DNA of 64,000 nucleotides from Ehretia macrophylla (Eukaryota > Streptophyta > Magnoliopsida > Boraginales > Ehretiaceae), in NCBI GenBank assembly GCA_037974665.1, contig CM075764.1, forward strand, positions 82,793,825-82,857,824, in the 5' to 3' direction. The first letter of the stretch is position 1. Every line of letters begins with the position of its first letter. The position numbers and the translations under genes were made by a program. The notes under the pieces were generated by a model that ran no database searches, had not been told where the DNA came from, and saw nothing but the letters and a program-made list of their open reading frames with translations. Below are positions 49,960-61,035 of this stretch, piece after piece.

Positions 49960-51230
49960 TGTTAGCCTTAGAATATTAATCTTATTTTGATGATAACTAA
50001 ATCTTAAACTAAATGAATAATCATGATTATATAAGTTATATATATATGCTTGAGATTAGTCTTAGGTTGAAGAATGCTCATGATGTCTTGGAAAGTTAAA
50101 GAAGTGAAGATCAGTTTTCAAGATAGTCTTGAAGAAAGAAGAAGGAGTTATAAGAGAAGACGTGGCGACATAAGGGGTACCGGCAACTAAAATGTGGAAT
50201 GACTTTGATATGCTAGGTAAAGCTCAAATAAATCTTCTTTATAACTTGGTTTCAAAACACTGTTTCAAATTGTGCTTTAAACTTCCTTCCTTTTTGAAAG
50301 AAACGTGTTTTTTACTTGTCTCTCCACTTGTCTATTGCAAAACCATGAGATTTGGATGAAATCATTCATCATCCAACTCAACCATGAAAATGCAGGAGCA
50401 AGTCGATCGAGACAGTTGGTCAAGTCCCTTGACCGACTCCTACTCGACCAACTCATTCAGGGGCAGTCAGACAAGCCAAGTCGGTCGAGAGCCTCAACTG
50501 ACTCACCTCGACCGACTCACCCTTTGGCAGTCGGAAGCCAAGTCGAACGAAGGACTCGACTGACTGGATTTGATGTTTGAAAAATATAGCTGTTAATGAC
50601 TGTTGAGAACTTTTCCTATATATTTTCAAACATTCAATTGGCAAAATTTACCTCTTCCATCATCAAACAAACTGTTCCATTGCTTACAAATCTTAAAAAC
50701 ACTTTTGCTTGATCTTTTTATTGAGCTTTATCTTGTAAATCATTTGAGCATTCAAGAGCATTAAATTGTATTCAACTACTCTTAAAAGAGAGTTTATTGT
50801 ACTCATCTTTCATTTACTCTTGTTGTGAGATATACAATACTATAGCTTTGAGAGAATCATTGTATAGGGAGTGTTTGAAATCTTCTTTGTATTTCAAAGA
50901 AGTGAAGAGGCTTGTACAAACTCTTGTGGAGTCAAGAGGCCTTGTATTGTTGGTTTGTGCTTCACCAACTTGTGAAGAAGTATCACTAGTAGAGCTAGTA
51001 GAAAGCCTAAGGGGATGAAGACCTTAGGTGGTGGATTAGATTAGCGAACCACCTAAAAATTGACGCATCATTTCTTTCTCTCTTCTTTCCTTAAACTCTT
51101 TTTATTTATGCATACTTTGTGTTTGATAAATTGCTTGAAAGAATTTATTGATTTTTATCATTTGCAAAAAAGTAGTATTATTGCCTCCCTATCCTAATTC
51201 ACCCCTCTCTTAGGATATTTAGGACCTACA
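49960..51230 (+). repeat. 3' LTR of element E
   Basis: 1271 bp, same length as the 5' LTR, ending CCTACA. Followed by GTAAT, one base different from ATAAT at 36218. Confidence 0.92.
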
Positions 51231-51512
51231 GTAATTAAATGTTAGCTAGCTCAAAACTACGTTAAACAACGTTTCACTATTCATTCGAACCGCTAAAACA
51301 TTTTTTAAACGAGCTCTCCTATTGCGAACTGCTCAAATGCTCACTTTTCTCTTCCCTCAAATAAGTAATATAACTTAGGAAAATTATTAATTCAAAGAAA
51401 ATAAGTAGTTGAAAAAAACGTAACGAATAATAACTAAGAATGTAACAAGTAAATGCGCAGATAGTGAATACAACAGTTAATAGAAAGTACGGTAGTGATC
51501 TCGAGCGTCACA
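51231..51512 (-). repeat. 3' LTR of element D, remaining piece
   Basis: Minus-strand LTR start TGTGACGCTCGAGATC at 51512. Joined to 33982-36222 it makes about 2.5 kb. Contains CACTATTCATTCG (ATGAATAGT on the sense strand). Confidence 0.82.
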
Positions 51513-51548
51513 CCCTCTCCCCCTTAAACTAATTGCATCCATGCAATT
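51513..51548 (-). other. Purine tract and pre-LTR hairpin of element D
   Basis: Sense purine tract AAGGGGGAGAGGG next to the LTR, preceded by a perfect 8-bp inverted repeat AATTGCAT/ATGCAATT with a 2-base loop at 51531-51548. Equivalent to the hairpins at 22297 and 57327. Confidence 0.8.
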
Positions 51549-51562
51549 CTTACATGATTCGG

Positions 51563-52714
51563 TCACATCTGATCCTCTCTCTTCCATGTAGCATCCTCTA
51601 ACCCGTGATGATCACACATAATTTTAACCATCAGGATGCTTTTAGTTCTGAGCTCTTTCACTTTCCAGTCCATAACTTGAAGAGGTCTCTCTGTATAGGT
51701 TAAAGTCTCACTGATCTCTAGAGGCTCTGGCTCAAGAACATGAGAATGATCTGACTGATATTTTCGAAGCATTGAGACATGGAAGACATCATGAAGTCTA
51801 CCCAAACTAGGAGGTAAAGCTAATTTGTAAGCCAATGCACCAACTTTCTCAGTTATTTCAAATGGTCCCACATATCTTGGACTGAGTTTACCCTCTTTAC
51901 TGTGCCGAATCAAACCTTTACGAGGAGAGATTTTCAGAAATACTTGATCACTCACGGCAAACTCTAAATCTCAACGGCGTCTATCTGCATAGCTCTTTTG
52001 TCGACTTTGTGCTGTAAGCATTCTCTTTTTGATAAGCTCCACATTATCAAACATTCTATTTATCTCTGATAATAAAGTAGGGTCAATAGTTTTTATCTCT
52101 CCAACTTCGTCCCAATATAAAGGAGATTTGCATTTACGCCCATATAGTGCCTCATACGGTGCCATACCAATAGTAGCTTGGTAACTATTGTTATAGGCGA
52201 ATTCTGCAAGTGGCAAATATCTCTCCCAACTCTTACCAAAGTCCAGAATACAGGCTCGTAACATATCCTCGAGTATTTTGATAGTCCTTTCAGATTGACC
52301 GTCAGTTTTAGGGTGTTATGATGTGCTGAAGCTCAACGTTGTGCCAAAAACTTTCTGAATCTTCTGCTAGAACTGAGATGTGAACTTGGGATCTCTGTCC
52401 GATACAATACTCTTTGGAGTTCTGTGAAGCCTAACAATATTTTCAACATACAACTCTGCTAGCTTGTCAAGAGTATCAGTTTTCTTCGTGGCAATAAAGT
52501 GAGAAGTTTTGGTCAGTCTATCAACAACAACCCAAACTGAATCATTACCCTTCGAAGATCTTGGCAAGTCTGACACGAAATCCATAGTAACGTGATCCCA
52601 TTTCCAATTAGGAATAGCCAAAGGCTTCAACAACCCTGCAGGTCTCTGATGCTTAGCTTTAACTTTCTGACAGGTCAAGCATCTAGCTACATAATCAGCA
52701 ATCTCTCTTTTCAT
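51563..52714 (-). pseudogene. Gypsy integrase with C-terminal tail, broken
   Basis: Minus-strand pieces in order: 52714-52367, 52264-51971, 51955-51563. The first has the zinc-binding end CLTCQKVK and the first catalytic Asp in TMDFVSDLP, and the second Asp in SDRDPKF. After a stop, GQSERT (about 52300) gives the Glu. The middle piece has the NNSYQATIGMAPYEALYGRK region. The last has SPRYVGPFEI, HDVFHVSMLRKY and EDATWK, a chromodomain-like tail. Stops replace Trp after KFTSQF and Arg before DLEF. Inactive. Confidence 0.88.
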
Positions 52715-52815
52715 GTTATTCCACCAGAAGTTCTATTTCAAATCCCTGTACATCTTGGTATTACCTACGTGGATAGTATATTTTGAACTGTGTGCCTCGA
52801 CAAGTATTTCTTTCT

Positions 52816-53016
52816 TTAATGTTGGTTCACTTGGAATACAGATTCTGCCGTTGAATTTGAGAATCCATCATTATGAAGTTTAAAGTCCAACTCTCTCCCT
52901 TTTGACTTTTTTAAGATTTTCAACAATTGAGGGTCAGTTTGTTGTGCTTCTCTAATCCTGGATAACAACAAAGATTGAATTTGTAGACTTGCAAATTGAC
53001 TAACTGCCTCAACCAA
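52816..53016 (-). pseudogene. Gypsy pol linker upstream of integrase
   Basis: A 66-codon frame with EAVSQFASLQIQ and REAQQTDPQLLKILK, which resembles the region between RNase H and the integrase zinc finger in plant gypsy pol. Sequence identity with a known element ends near 53033. The remainder of pol is missing. Confidence 0.65.
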
Positions 53017-53033
53017 CTTGATCAGAGAGGTTG

Positions 53034-53756
53034 TTTTTTAGCCTTGTTTTAATTGTAAAGATATATTAATCATAGTGATGCATATCTATGTGATATGTTA
53101 TGAAAAACCATGATTTTAATTTATGTTTATAATCTTCTCTAGTTGTTAGACATGAGATGTTTAAGGTTCAAAGTATGAAATTTGAAGTAAATGAATTCTT
53201 ACATGAGTATGTGCTATGTGTTCATTTAGCTTTCTTGAATGTATGTATTGGATGCATGTTCAATGCTTTATGAACTTGTATTGAATGGTTGTATGTGATG
53301 CACATTCAATATTTGATGAATGGTGGGTGGATCATGGGCTTAGTTTATTGAATGATGAATGGTTGTATTTCATTGGATGGCTTTGTAATAATTATTCTTT
53401 AATTCATTGGCTTGTAAATGAGGCATAAGTCTCATTTCATTATTTTTACAAGAGAGCATTTTGTAGTAAGGCAATTTGTGTAATCTACAAAGAGGTTTTG
53501 CAAAGGAGTTGAAGTTTTCCAAGGAGTTAGAGGCCTTTTTTGAAGTGTTGGAGAAATCAAGAAGTTAAGACCATTGAAAGCATTCTTGATGTGCTTATTT
53601 TGGTTATTCTAGGCTTTGTTTCCTAGCATTAAGTCCATGATCCTCCATGCTTTATATTGATGCATATATGCTTGTTTAATTGCTTATATGTGATGTTGGC
53701 TTTTAAATGGACTTGTATGTATAACCGAGATCTTTCAAACTAAAAAGCTTCCTATG
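53034..53756 (+). other. Probable copia leader fragment
   Basis: No gene. A stretch around 53500-53580 (TTTCCAAGGAGTTAGAGGCC and following) resembles the leader of element B near 29560-29480 read on the minus strand. GCCTTGTTTT at 53041 resembles the sequence after a copia primer site. It is therefore probably a piece of another copia, joined to element D by deletion and interrupted by element F. Confidence 0.42.
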
Positions 53757-56700
53757 TGAAACACCCCGATCTCTCACGAGACCGAAGCCCCGATCCAAAA
53801 TCTAAGGTCATGAAAAATGAGAAAAAACGGACGGAGTTTCCCCTGTTTCTAGGCCTATCCATCTACCTGCACTCAGAAAAAATAACCACAACAACAATAC
53901 ACAATACTCATATACAACCACAACTTCCTTAACTCTAACTTCCCTGAGTCTTTAAGGCCATCCGAGCCTTTCTATTTTGACAAAATAAAATATTCAAGCA
54001 TGTGTTTCCGATAACTATTGAAATCCTATGATTTTAATTCTGATTATCATACTATTCTAATATTCTCTATTAAACTTTTTTAAATATTAAGTCATTCAAC
54101 CATTCTCCATTTAAACTCACACAAGCATGCAAGCTAAACTAGGAAATATAGTAATGCTTTAAGTTATTACAAATCCACTACTATCTAATAAATAATACAA
54201 GTCTTTAACTTCATATTACATTCCTTATGACAACCAACATATACAAGGCACATAAGCCTCAAAAGAAAACATAACTAACACAAATTTACATAGAAACAAT
54301 TGACTAAAGCTAGAACATCCAATCAACGAGATTCTCGAGCTTTCTTCACCTCAGACTCTCAAGGCTCCGAACCTGAAATGGTTAGAAAGAGGGAGTGAGC
54401 AACACAGTTGCTCAGTGAAGGAGGGGAAATAGATATCTGGGGAGTTTGGAAAATGGTTTCGTGCAACAATGCAATAGCCAACAATAAAACAAATTAACAA
54501 TATGAAACTAGTATACATTTAAATAGGCTAAACAATTCACATCAAGAAGGAAAATCAACTACGATAGAACAATTATAATAAGCAACCTAGAGGAAACAAT
54601 AACAATATAACACACAATTCAAATATACAAGCTAATTAACACAAATATAAGAACACAAGCAATGGTAACTCTCTAAGGACTTAGGGCCCAAGCGAGAGTT
54701 ACTAATTAAAAAGGATACGAGGATGACCACGAGCACGAACCACAAAACACGAGCCATGTACCACAAACCACGAGCCACGAACTCAAATAGACAATAATAA
54801 TTTCAATATCAATAAGCCGGCATAACCCTATATACCAAACGGGGGCTACAGATATAACACCCCGTTAATCCTATGACCCAACTCTCCCAGGGCGGCATCA
54901 CTAGCGAGAGAGGGAAAACTACAGAGGATGGCCAACCACTGGCAAGCCCGATGCCACCCAGTGGGTGGCCACAACATTCGTGCGAATGGTTGTGCAACCA
55001 CAATAATGATAACGATAGGGTGAGTTTTCACCCAATAATACCTATAATTTCTAAGGAAAACCGATTCGATAACCGTACAAGATAACATATACGAGATAAT
55101 TTTACAGCAATATAATAATATAAACAAGGGACAAGTATATATTCATTCAATTTATAACAAAGTACACATAAATATAAGCAATTACATTAAGCTGTACAAT
55201 TTATGAGCAATAAGCAAACTAAGATGCACAAGAGAATGAAAACTCCCTCACCTTGGATCGGGCTAAATATGCAAGAGAAAAGCTAGATTCATTCCAACCT
55301 TCCTAGAATTAGCTCGAAAGTGTAAACCCTAGTTTGTTCATATAAGTTTAATACTTTAGCAATTGACTAAAACTATACCAATTCCACTTTAACACGCAAT
55401 CCATGTAACCACACAAGTAACCAAATATTAGTTATGACACAATAGCACACATGAAATGAATCAATAAAAACTAGTAGCAAAAGTTAACTATAAACTATTT
55501 ATCAACTAATTTACCATTCTAGCAAATGTCGATTAAAACCATCACCTAGACTATTTAACAAGTTCAATATCTAACATGGTTCAATTATTAGCCAATTACA
55601 ATTAAGTCCTACCAAATATACAAGCCAACCTAACATTCATCAAATTAACCCTTTATACTTTCCAACAACCAACCCAGCCATCTAACATTGAGGTCACTTT
55701 TTAAGTACTCTAGATGTTTCATGATAATTAGCTAATTATAATTAAGCTCTAAAAACACATAAATACACTTAATAACTTACATATACGGCCAAAAATGCTC
55801 AAAAGGTCCTTTTTTGTTCAATCAATCCTACACAAGTTCTGACCATGATCTTAACCTTACTTAGTCCAATTTAAGCATGCATACCAACTAGACAATACAC
55901 TAAGCCTTCATGTTAACTCAATTCACAGGAAATCCAAATAAACACTATTCCATTGGCTGGTAATTAGGCCAGATACTTCACACGAGATACGGAACCTCCA
56001 ATCCAACTTTACCAACCCCCTACGCACACTTTATGATGCCTTTAAATGTCAAGAAAGCCTACTTTAACTCATGTCTACCACAAAGTCCTAAAAATCCCTT
56101 TAGGTTGTTTGAACTACAGTACCCTGAACTAGCCATTAATTCAACGTCATAATGGAACTATAACCATTATCTAGTCTATTTAACACCATATATTGAGTCC
56201 AAATGTGCTCGGTTAGCAAAATGTCACAACGTCCCTTTTTGTCTCTTTAAGTAAAATCAATAATTCTAAGCATTAACCAAGCTCTAATCGATTCAAACAT
56301 CAATTTAGCTTCTAGAGCACATATAACACAAGCTTTAATCAATAGAACAAACATTATAGCATAAAATCACAAATTCACCCAAAGTTACTATTCATCATCT
56401 TCTTAAATGCACTGTTCACCATTAAAGTTGCTATCTAACCACAAGAGTGTGTTCTACAAGCACAACAAGGAGTAACTCAAGCATTAATAAGCATAGATAA
56501 ACCAATACACAACAAATCTAAACCTTCAACATAACCCTAAGTAAATCTAATGCATAAAAATAAAATCTCTCTTACCAAAATTGCTTGTAAAGGCTAGAAA
56601 AAGGCTTAGGATAGCTTGAACTACTTGCAAAAACCTTGGATGATCACAAATTGGAGAGATTGAAGAAAGTTTTCTCCTCTTTTGGCTCCATGAAGGCTGA

Positions 56701-57308
56701 CGGGTTTGTGGGGTAAAATGGGGATTTTTGCTTTGTTTCTGCTAGCTTATGTTATGTATATATATGTATATATGATATATATATTAAGTGTGTTGTGTAG
56801 TTGGCCAAAATAATAAGGCATATCAAAGCTAAACTAGGCCCAAAATGCAATTACAAACTAACTAGTCCAAAAAAATATTTTTACTATTCATACGGTATAA
56901 AAATCATTTTCCTAATGCACTCTCCCAATGTGCTATGCAATTAAAAATTATGAACGTATGCCTAAAAATAAGTGTATAATAAGGGGAAAACACGAATTCG
57001 ATAAAATAAAATACTTTAATTTTTACTCCGAACTCAGGGCTCGTTTTAAAAAGATAAAAATAACTCTACTAGGTATTAGGATCAATCCCGTATAATTTAG
57101 ATTACAAAATAATAGCTAAAACATTTTTTATTTGAATTTAATTAAGGCTAGTGTCCCCTTTAAAAAAAATAAAAAAAAGAAAAAAAAAAAACTACTATTT
57201 ATACATTTAATTGCTAATCTAAACACAATTCCATAATTAACACTTAACTGGCAAAAATTTATATCCAATTAAGTATGATATGCTACATGCTGGGTCCAGG
57301 TCATTACA
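53757..57308 (-). repeat. 3' LTR of element F
   Basis: Sense order: ATGAATAGT-type motifs near 57195 and 56886, TATA-rich stretch 56750-56790, donor-like TTTTG|GTAAGAG at 56576/56575, second donor-like CAAG|GTGAGGG at 55252/55251, palindrome GGTTGTGCAACC at 54988-54999, perfect hairpin GAGCAAC/GTTGCTC at 54397-54413, acceptor-like TTTCAG|G at 54373. Confidence 0.9.
54373..56575 (-). other. Putative LTR intron (element F, 3' LTR)
   Basis: 2203 bp on the minus strand, GTAAGAG to CCATTTCAG|G. An inner TATTTAG / CAAG|GTGAGGG pair near 55262-55251 could define an 11-nt micro-exon. Confidence 0.42.
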
Positions 57309-58221
57309 CTGTATCCTTTTGAAAACAATTGCGTCCTCGCAATTCTTTCTTTTAAAAGAACTCCACATATGCATTCTGAATACTCTTGGGTAAGAACCTC
57401 ACTTGCGAATACCACAAAAAAGACCAAGGAAGTTTGCCAGTGAAGCATCTTAAATAAGAACTCCAAAGTAGAATGCCAAAGAAGAATACCAACACAAAAG
57501 CTAAAAGAATACCAATGAAAATCTCAGTAGACTAACAAATGAAATACCAGATAATAAATCTCACAATAAGGATGCCAAATAAAGGCTTTGAATAAGAATA
57601 CTAATCCAGAAGTCCGAATAAGAATCCATCCGAATAGGAACATCATACAAGAATTCCCAATATAATTGTCGTATAAGGGTTCCAGAGAAATAATCCAAAT
57701 GTGAATACCAGAGAAAATATCGAATATTAATGAATAAGAACTCCCAACCAGAATTCCGAAGGAGATTACCAAAGAAAATACCCAAAGAGAATCCCAAACT
57801 TGCTTCTCGAAGTACTTCTTGTTGATCACTGATATAAACTACAGTCGGCTCTGCTGGTCTACATCTTCAGGAAACCCACTTCTGGCTATCTCTATAGGGG
57901 ATAGTTTACTTACTAATTCAAGGGTAATGTATGAATGCAGTGGAAAACATATTAAGTACATATATTAGCAAGTATATTACACAAAGGCACTCATTGTCAC
58001 ATAGGTGCACATTTGATCACATAGTTACACATATTACACATTCTTCATATTTCACATAACCAAATCATATAGAACCACATTTTCATTCAAGCAACACAGA
58101 TATCTCACATGCAAGCATACCACTACTCAAAGCATATTTCACATACACGCACTCGGGGCTCGCTACCCAATAGACCGAGGACCCTGTCCCGGCTGTGAGC
58201 TAACTATGCTCTAATACCATC
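57309..58221 (-). other. Non-coding interior of element F
   Basis: From the LTR side: a perfect 7-bp inverted repeat AATTGCG/CGCAATT around 4 bases at 57327-57344, then about 450 bases of degenerate TATTC/TTATTTGG repeats (minus sense) matching the interior of element C. The primer site is TGGTATTAGAGC (58219-58208). A 101-codon hydrophobic frame here (57829-57524) follows from the repeat composition and is probably not a gene. Confidence 0.85.
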
Positions 58222-61035
58222 TAAAATACCCCAATCTCTCACGAGATCGGAGCCCCAATCCAAAACCCAAGGTCACGAAAAATTAAAAAAAAACGGACAG
58301 AGCTTCCCCTGTTTCTAGGCCTATCCACCTACCTGCACTCAGAAGAAATAACCACAACAACAATACACAGCACTCACATACAACCACAACTTCCTTAACC
58401 ATAATTTCCCCGAGTCTCTAAGGCCATCCGAGCCTTTCTATTTTGACAAAATAAAACATTCAAGCATGTGTTTCCGTTAGCTATTGAAATCTTATGATTT
58501 TAATTCCGATTATTATACCACTCTAATATTATCTATTAAACTTTTTAAAATATTAAGTCATTCAACCGTCCTCCATTTAAACTCACACAAGCATGCAAGC
58601 TAAACTAGGCAATATAGTAATGCTTTAAGTTATTACAAACCTACTACTATCTAATAAATCATACGAGTCTTTAACTTCATATTATATTCCTTATGACAAC
58701 CAACATGTACAAGGCACGTATGCCTCAAAAGAAAACATAACTAACACAAATTTACATTAAAAAAATCAACTAAAGCTAGAACATTCAATCAAGGAGATTC
58801 TCGAGCTTTCTTCACCTCAGACTCTGAAGGCACCGAACCTGAAATGGTTAGAAAGAGGGAGTGAGCAACACAGTTCCTCAGTGAGAGAGGTGAAATAAAT
58901 ATCCGGGGAGTTTGAAAAATGGTTTCGTGCAATGCAATAGCCAACAATAAAACAAATTAACTATACGAAACTAGTATACATGTAAATAGGCTAAACAATT
59001 CACACAAAGACAAAAAATCAACTACGATGATAGAACAATTGTAATAAGCAACCTAGAGGAAACCATAACAATATAACACACAATTCAAATATACAAGCTA
59101 ATTAACACAAATATAAGAACACAAGCAATGGTAACTCTCCAAGGACTTAGGGCCTAAGCAAGAGTTACTAATTAAAAAGGATACAAAGATGACCATGAGC
59201 ACGAACCATGAACCACGAGCCGTGTACCATAAACCACGAGCCACAAACTCAAATAGAAAATAATAATTTTGATATCGATAAGTCGGCATAACCCTATACG
59301 CCAAACGGGGGCTCCGGATATAACACCCTGTTAATTCTACAACCCAGCTATCCTAGGGCGGCATCCCTAGCAAGAGAGGGAATGGTTACGGATGATGGAC
59401 AACCACTGGAAAGCCCGATGCAGCCCAGTGGGTGGCCACCGCATCCGTGCGAATGGTTGCGCAACCATGATAACGATAATGATAGGGTGATTTTTCACTC
59501 GATGATATCTATAATTTCCAAGGAAAACTGATTCGATAACCATATAAGATAACATATACGAGACAATTCTACAAGCAATATAATAATATAAATAAGGGAC
59601 AAGTATATATTCATTCAATTTATAACAAAGTACACATAAATATAAGCAATTACATTAAGTTGTACAATTTATGAGCAATATCCAAACTAAGATGCACAAG
59701 AGAATGAAAAATCCCTTACCTTGGTTCAGGCTAAATATGCAAGAGAAAAGCTAGATTCACTCCAACCTTCCTGGAATTAGCTCGAAAGTGTAAACCCTAG
59801 TTTGTTCATATAAGTATAACACTTTAGCAATTGACTAAAACTATACCAATTCCACTTTAACACGCAGTCCAAGTAACCACACAAGTAACCAAATATTGAT
59901 TATGACACAATAGCACACATGAAATGAATCAATGAAAACTAGTAACAAAAGTTAACTGTAAACTATTTATCAACTAATTTACCATTCTAGCAAATGTCAA
60001 TTAAAACCATCACCTAGATTACTCTACAAGTTCAATATCTAACATGGTTCAATTATTAGCCAATTACAATTAAGTCCTACCAAATACACAAGCCAACCTA
60101 ACATTCATCAAATTAACCTTTTATACTTTCCAATAACCAACCCAGCCATCTAACATTGAGGTCACTCTTTAAGTACTCTAGGAGTTTATTGATCATCAAC
60201 TAACTATAATTAAGCTCTAAAAACACTTAAATACACATAATGACTCACACACACGGCCAAAAATGCGCAAAAGGTCCTTTTTCGTTCAATCAATCCTACA
60301 CAAGTTCTAACCATGATCTTAACCTAACTTAGTCTAATTTAAACATGCATACCAACTCGACAATACACTAATCCTTCAAGTTAACTCAATTCACAGGAAA
60401 TCCAAATAAACATTATTCCATTGGTTGGTAATTAGGCCACATACTTCACACAAGATACAGAACCCCCAATCCAACTTTACCAACCCCTTACACAGACTTT
60501 ATGATGCCTTTAAATGCCAAGAAACCCCATTTTAACTCGCGTCTACCATAAAGTCATAAAAAGCCCTTTAGGTCGTTTGAACTACAGTACCTTAAACTAG
60601 CCATTAATTCAACGTCATAATTGAACCATAACCATTATCTAGTCTATTTAATTCCATATATCGAATCCAAATGTACCCGGTTAGCAAAATGTCACAACGT
60701 CCTTTTTTGTCACTTTAAGTAAAATCAATAATTATAAGCATTAACCAAGCTCTAATCAATTCAAATATCAATTTAGCTTCTAGAGCACATATTACAAAAG
60801 CTTTAATCAATAAAACAAACATTATAGCATAAAATCAAAAATTCACCCAAAGTTACTATTCATCATCTTTTTAAATCCACCATTCACCATTAAAGTTGCT
60901 ATCTAACCACAAAAGTGTGTTCTACAAGCACAACAAGGAGTAACTCAAGCATTAATAAGCATAGATAAACCAATACAAAACAAATCTAAAATTTCAACAT
61001 AACCCTAAGTAAATCTAATGCATAAAAATGAAATA
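58222..61035 (-). repeat. 5' LTR of element F, truncated by element G
   Basis: Homologous to 53757-56564. Has the palindrome GGTTGCGCAACC at 59455-59466, a hairpin at 58863-58879 with one mismatch, acceptor-like at 58839, and inner donor-like CAAG|GTAAGGG at 59720/59719. The first donor and promoter lie beyond the insertion. Confidence 0.87.

Larger units (their letters stand above)
36223..51230 (+). mobile_element. Sirevirus-like copia element E with extra 3' ORF
   Basis: LTRs 36223-37493 and 49960-51230 are each 1271 bp, TGTTAGCC to CCTACA. The interior order is gag, protease, integrase, RT, RNase H, then an additional ORF. A gag with two zinc knuckles and a coiled-coil stretch, the extra 3' ORF, repeated purine tracts near the 3' LTR and a cluster of short palindromic repeats in the LTR together point to the Sirevirus lineage. 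Two gypsy solo LTRs are inserted (41642-44091 in RT; 47137-49804 near the 3' end). All genes carry stops. LTR identity looks about 95-97% by eye. Confidence 0.9.
33982..53033 (-). mobile_element. Ty3/gypsy element D, truncated, minus strand, split by element E
   Basis: The 3' LTR is in two pieces (33982-36222 and 51231-51512) around element E. To its right, on the minus strand, lie the purine tract, a pol remnant with integrase, and a linker or RNase H-proximal piece to about 53033. RT, protease, gag and the 5' LTR are absent. The right edge abuts unrelated sequence without an LTR, so it is a deletion junction. The chromodomain-like tail suggests a chromovirus. Confidence 0.85.
53757..61035 (-). 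mobile_element. Non-autonomous LTR element F, minus strand, right end cut by element G
   Basis: The 3' LTR is 53757-57308 (3552 bp) and the interior 57309-58221 only 913 bp. The primer site is at 58219-58208 and the 5' LTR from 58222 to 61035, where element G interrupts it; the rest must lie beyond the window. LTR ends are TGTAATGACC and GGGTGTTTCA. The left flank 5-mer is CTATG. No gag or pol. Organisation and interior sequence are related to element C, though the LTRs differ, so they are separate families of one lineage. Confidence 0.87.

Noticed and set aside
57524..57829. 101-codon hydrophobic frame, membrane-protein-like
   Set aside because: Arises from T-rich degenerate repeats in the interior of element F. 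The homologous region of C is open only in a different, shorter piece (21625-21825).
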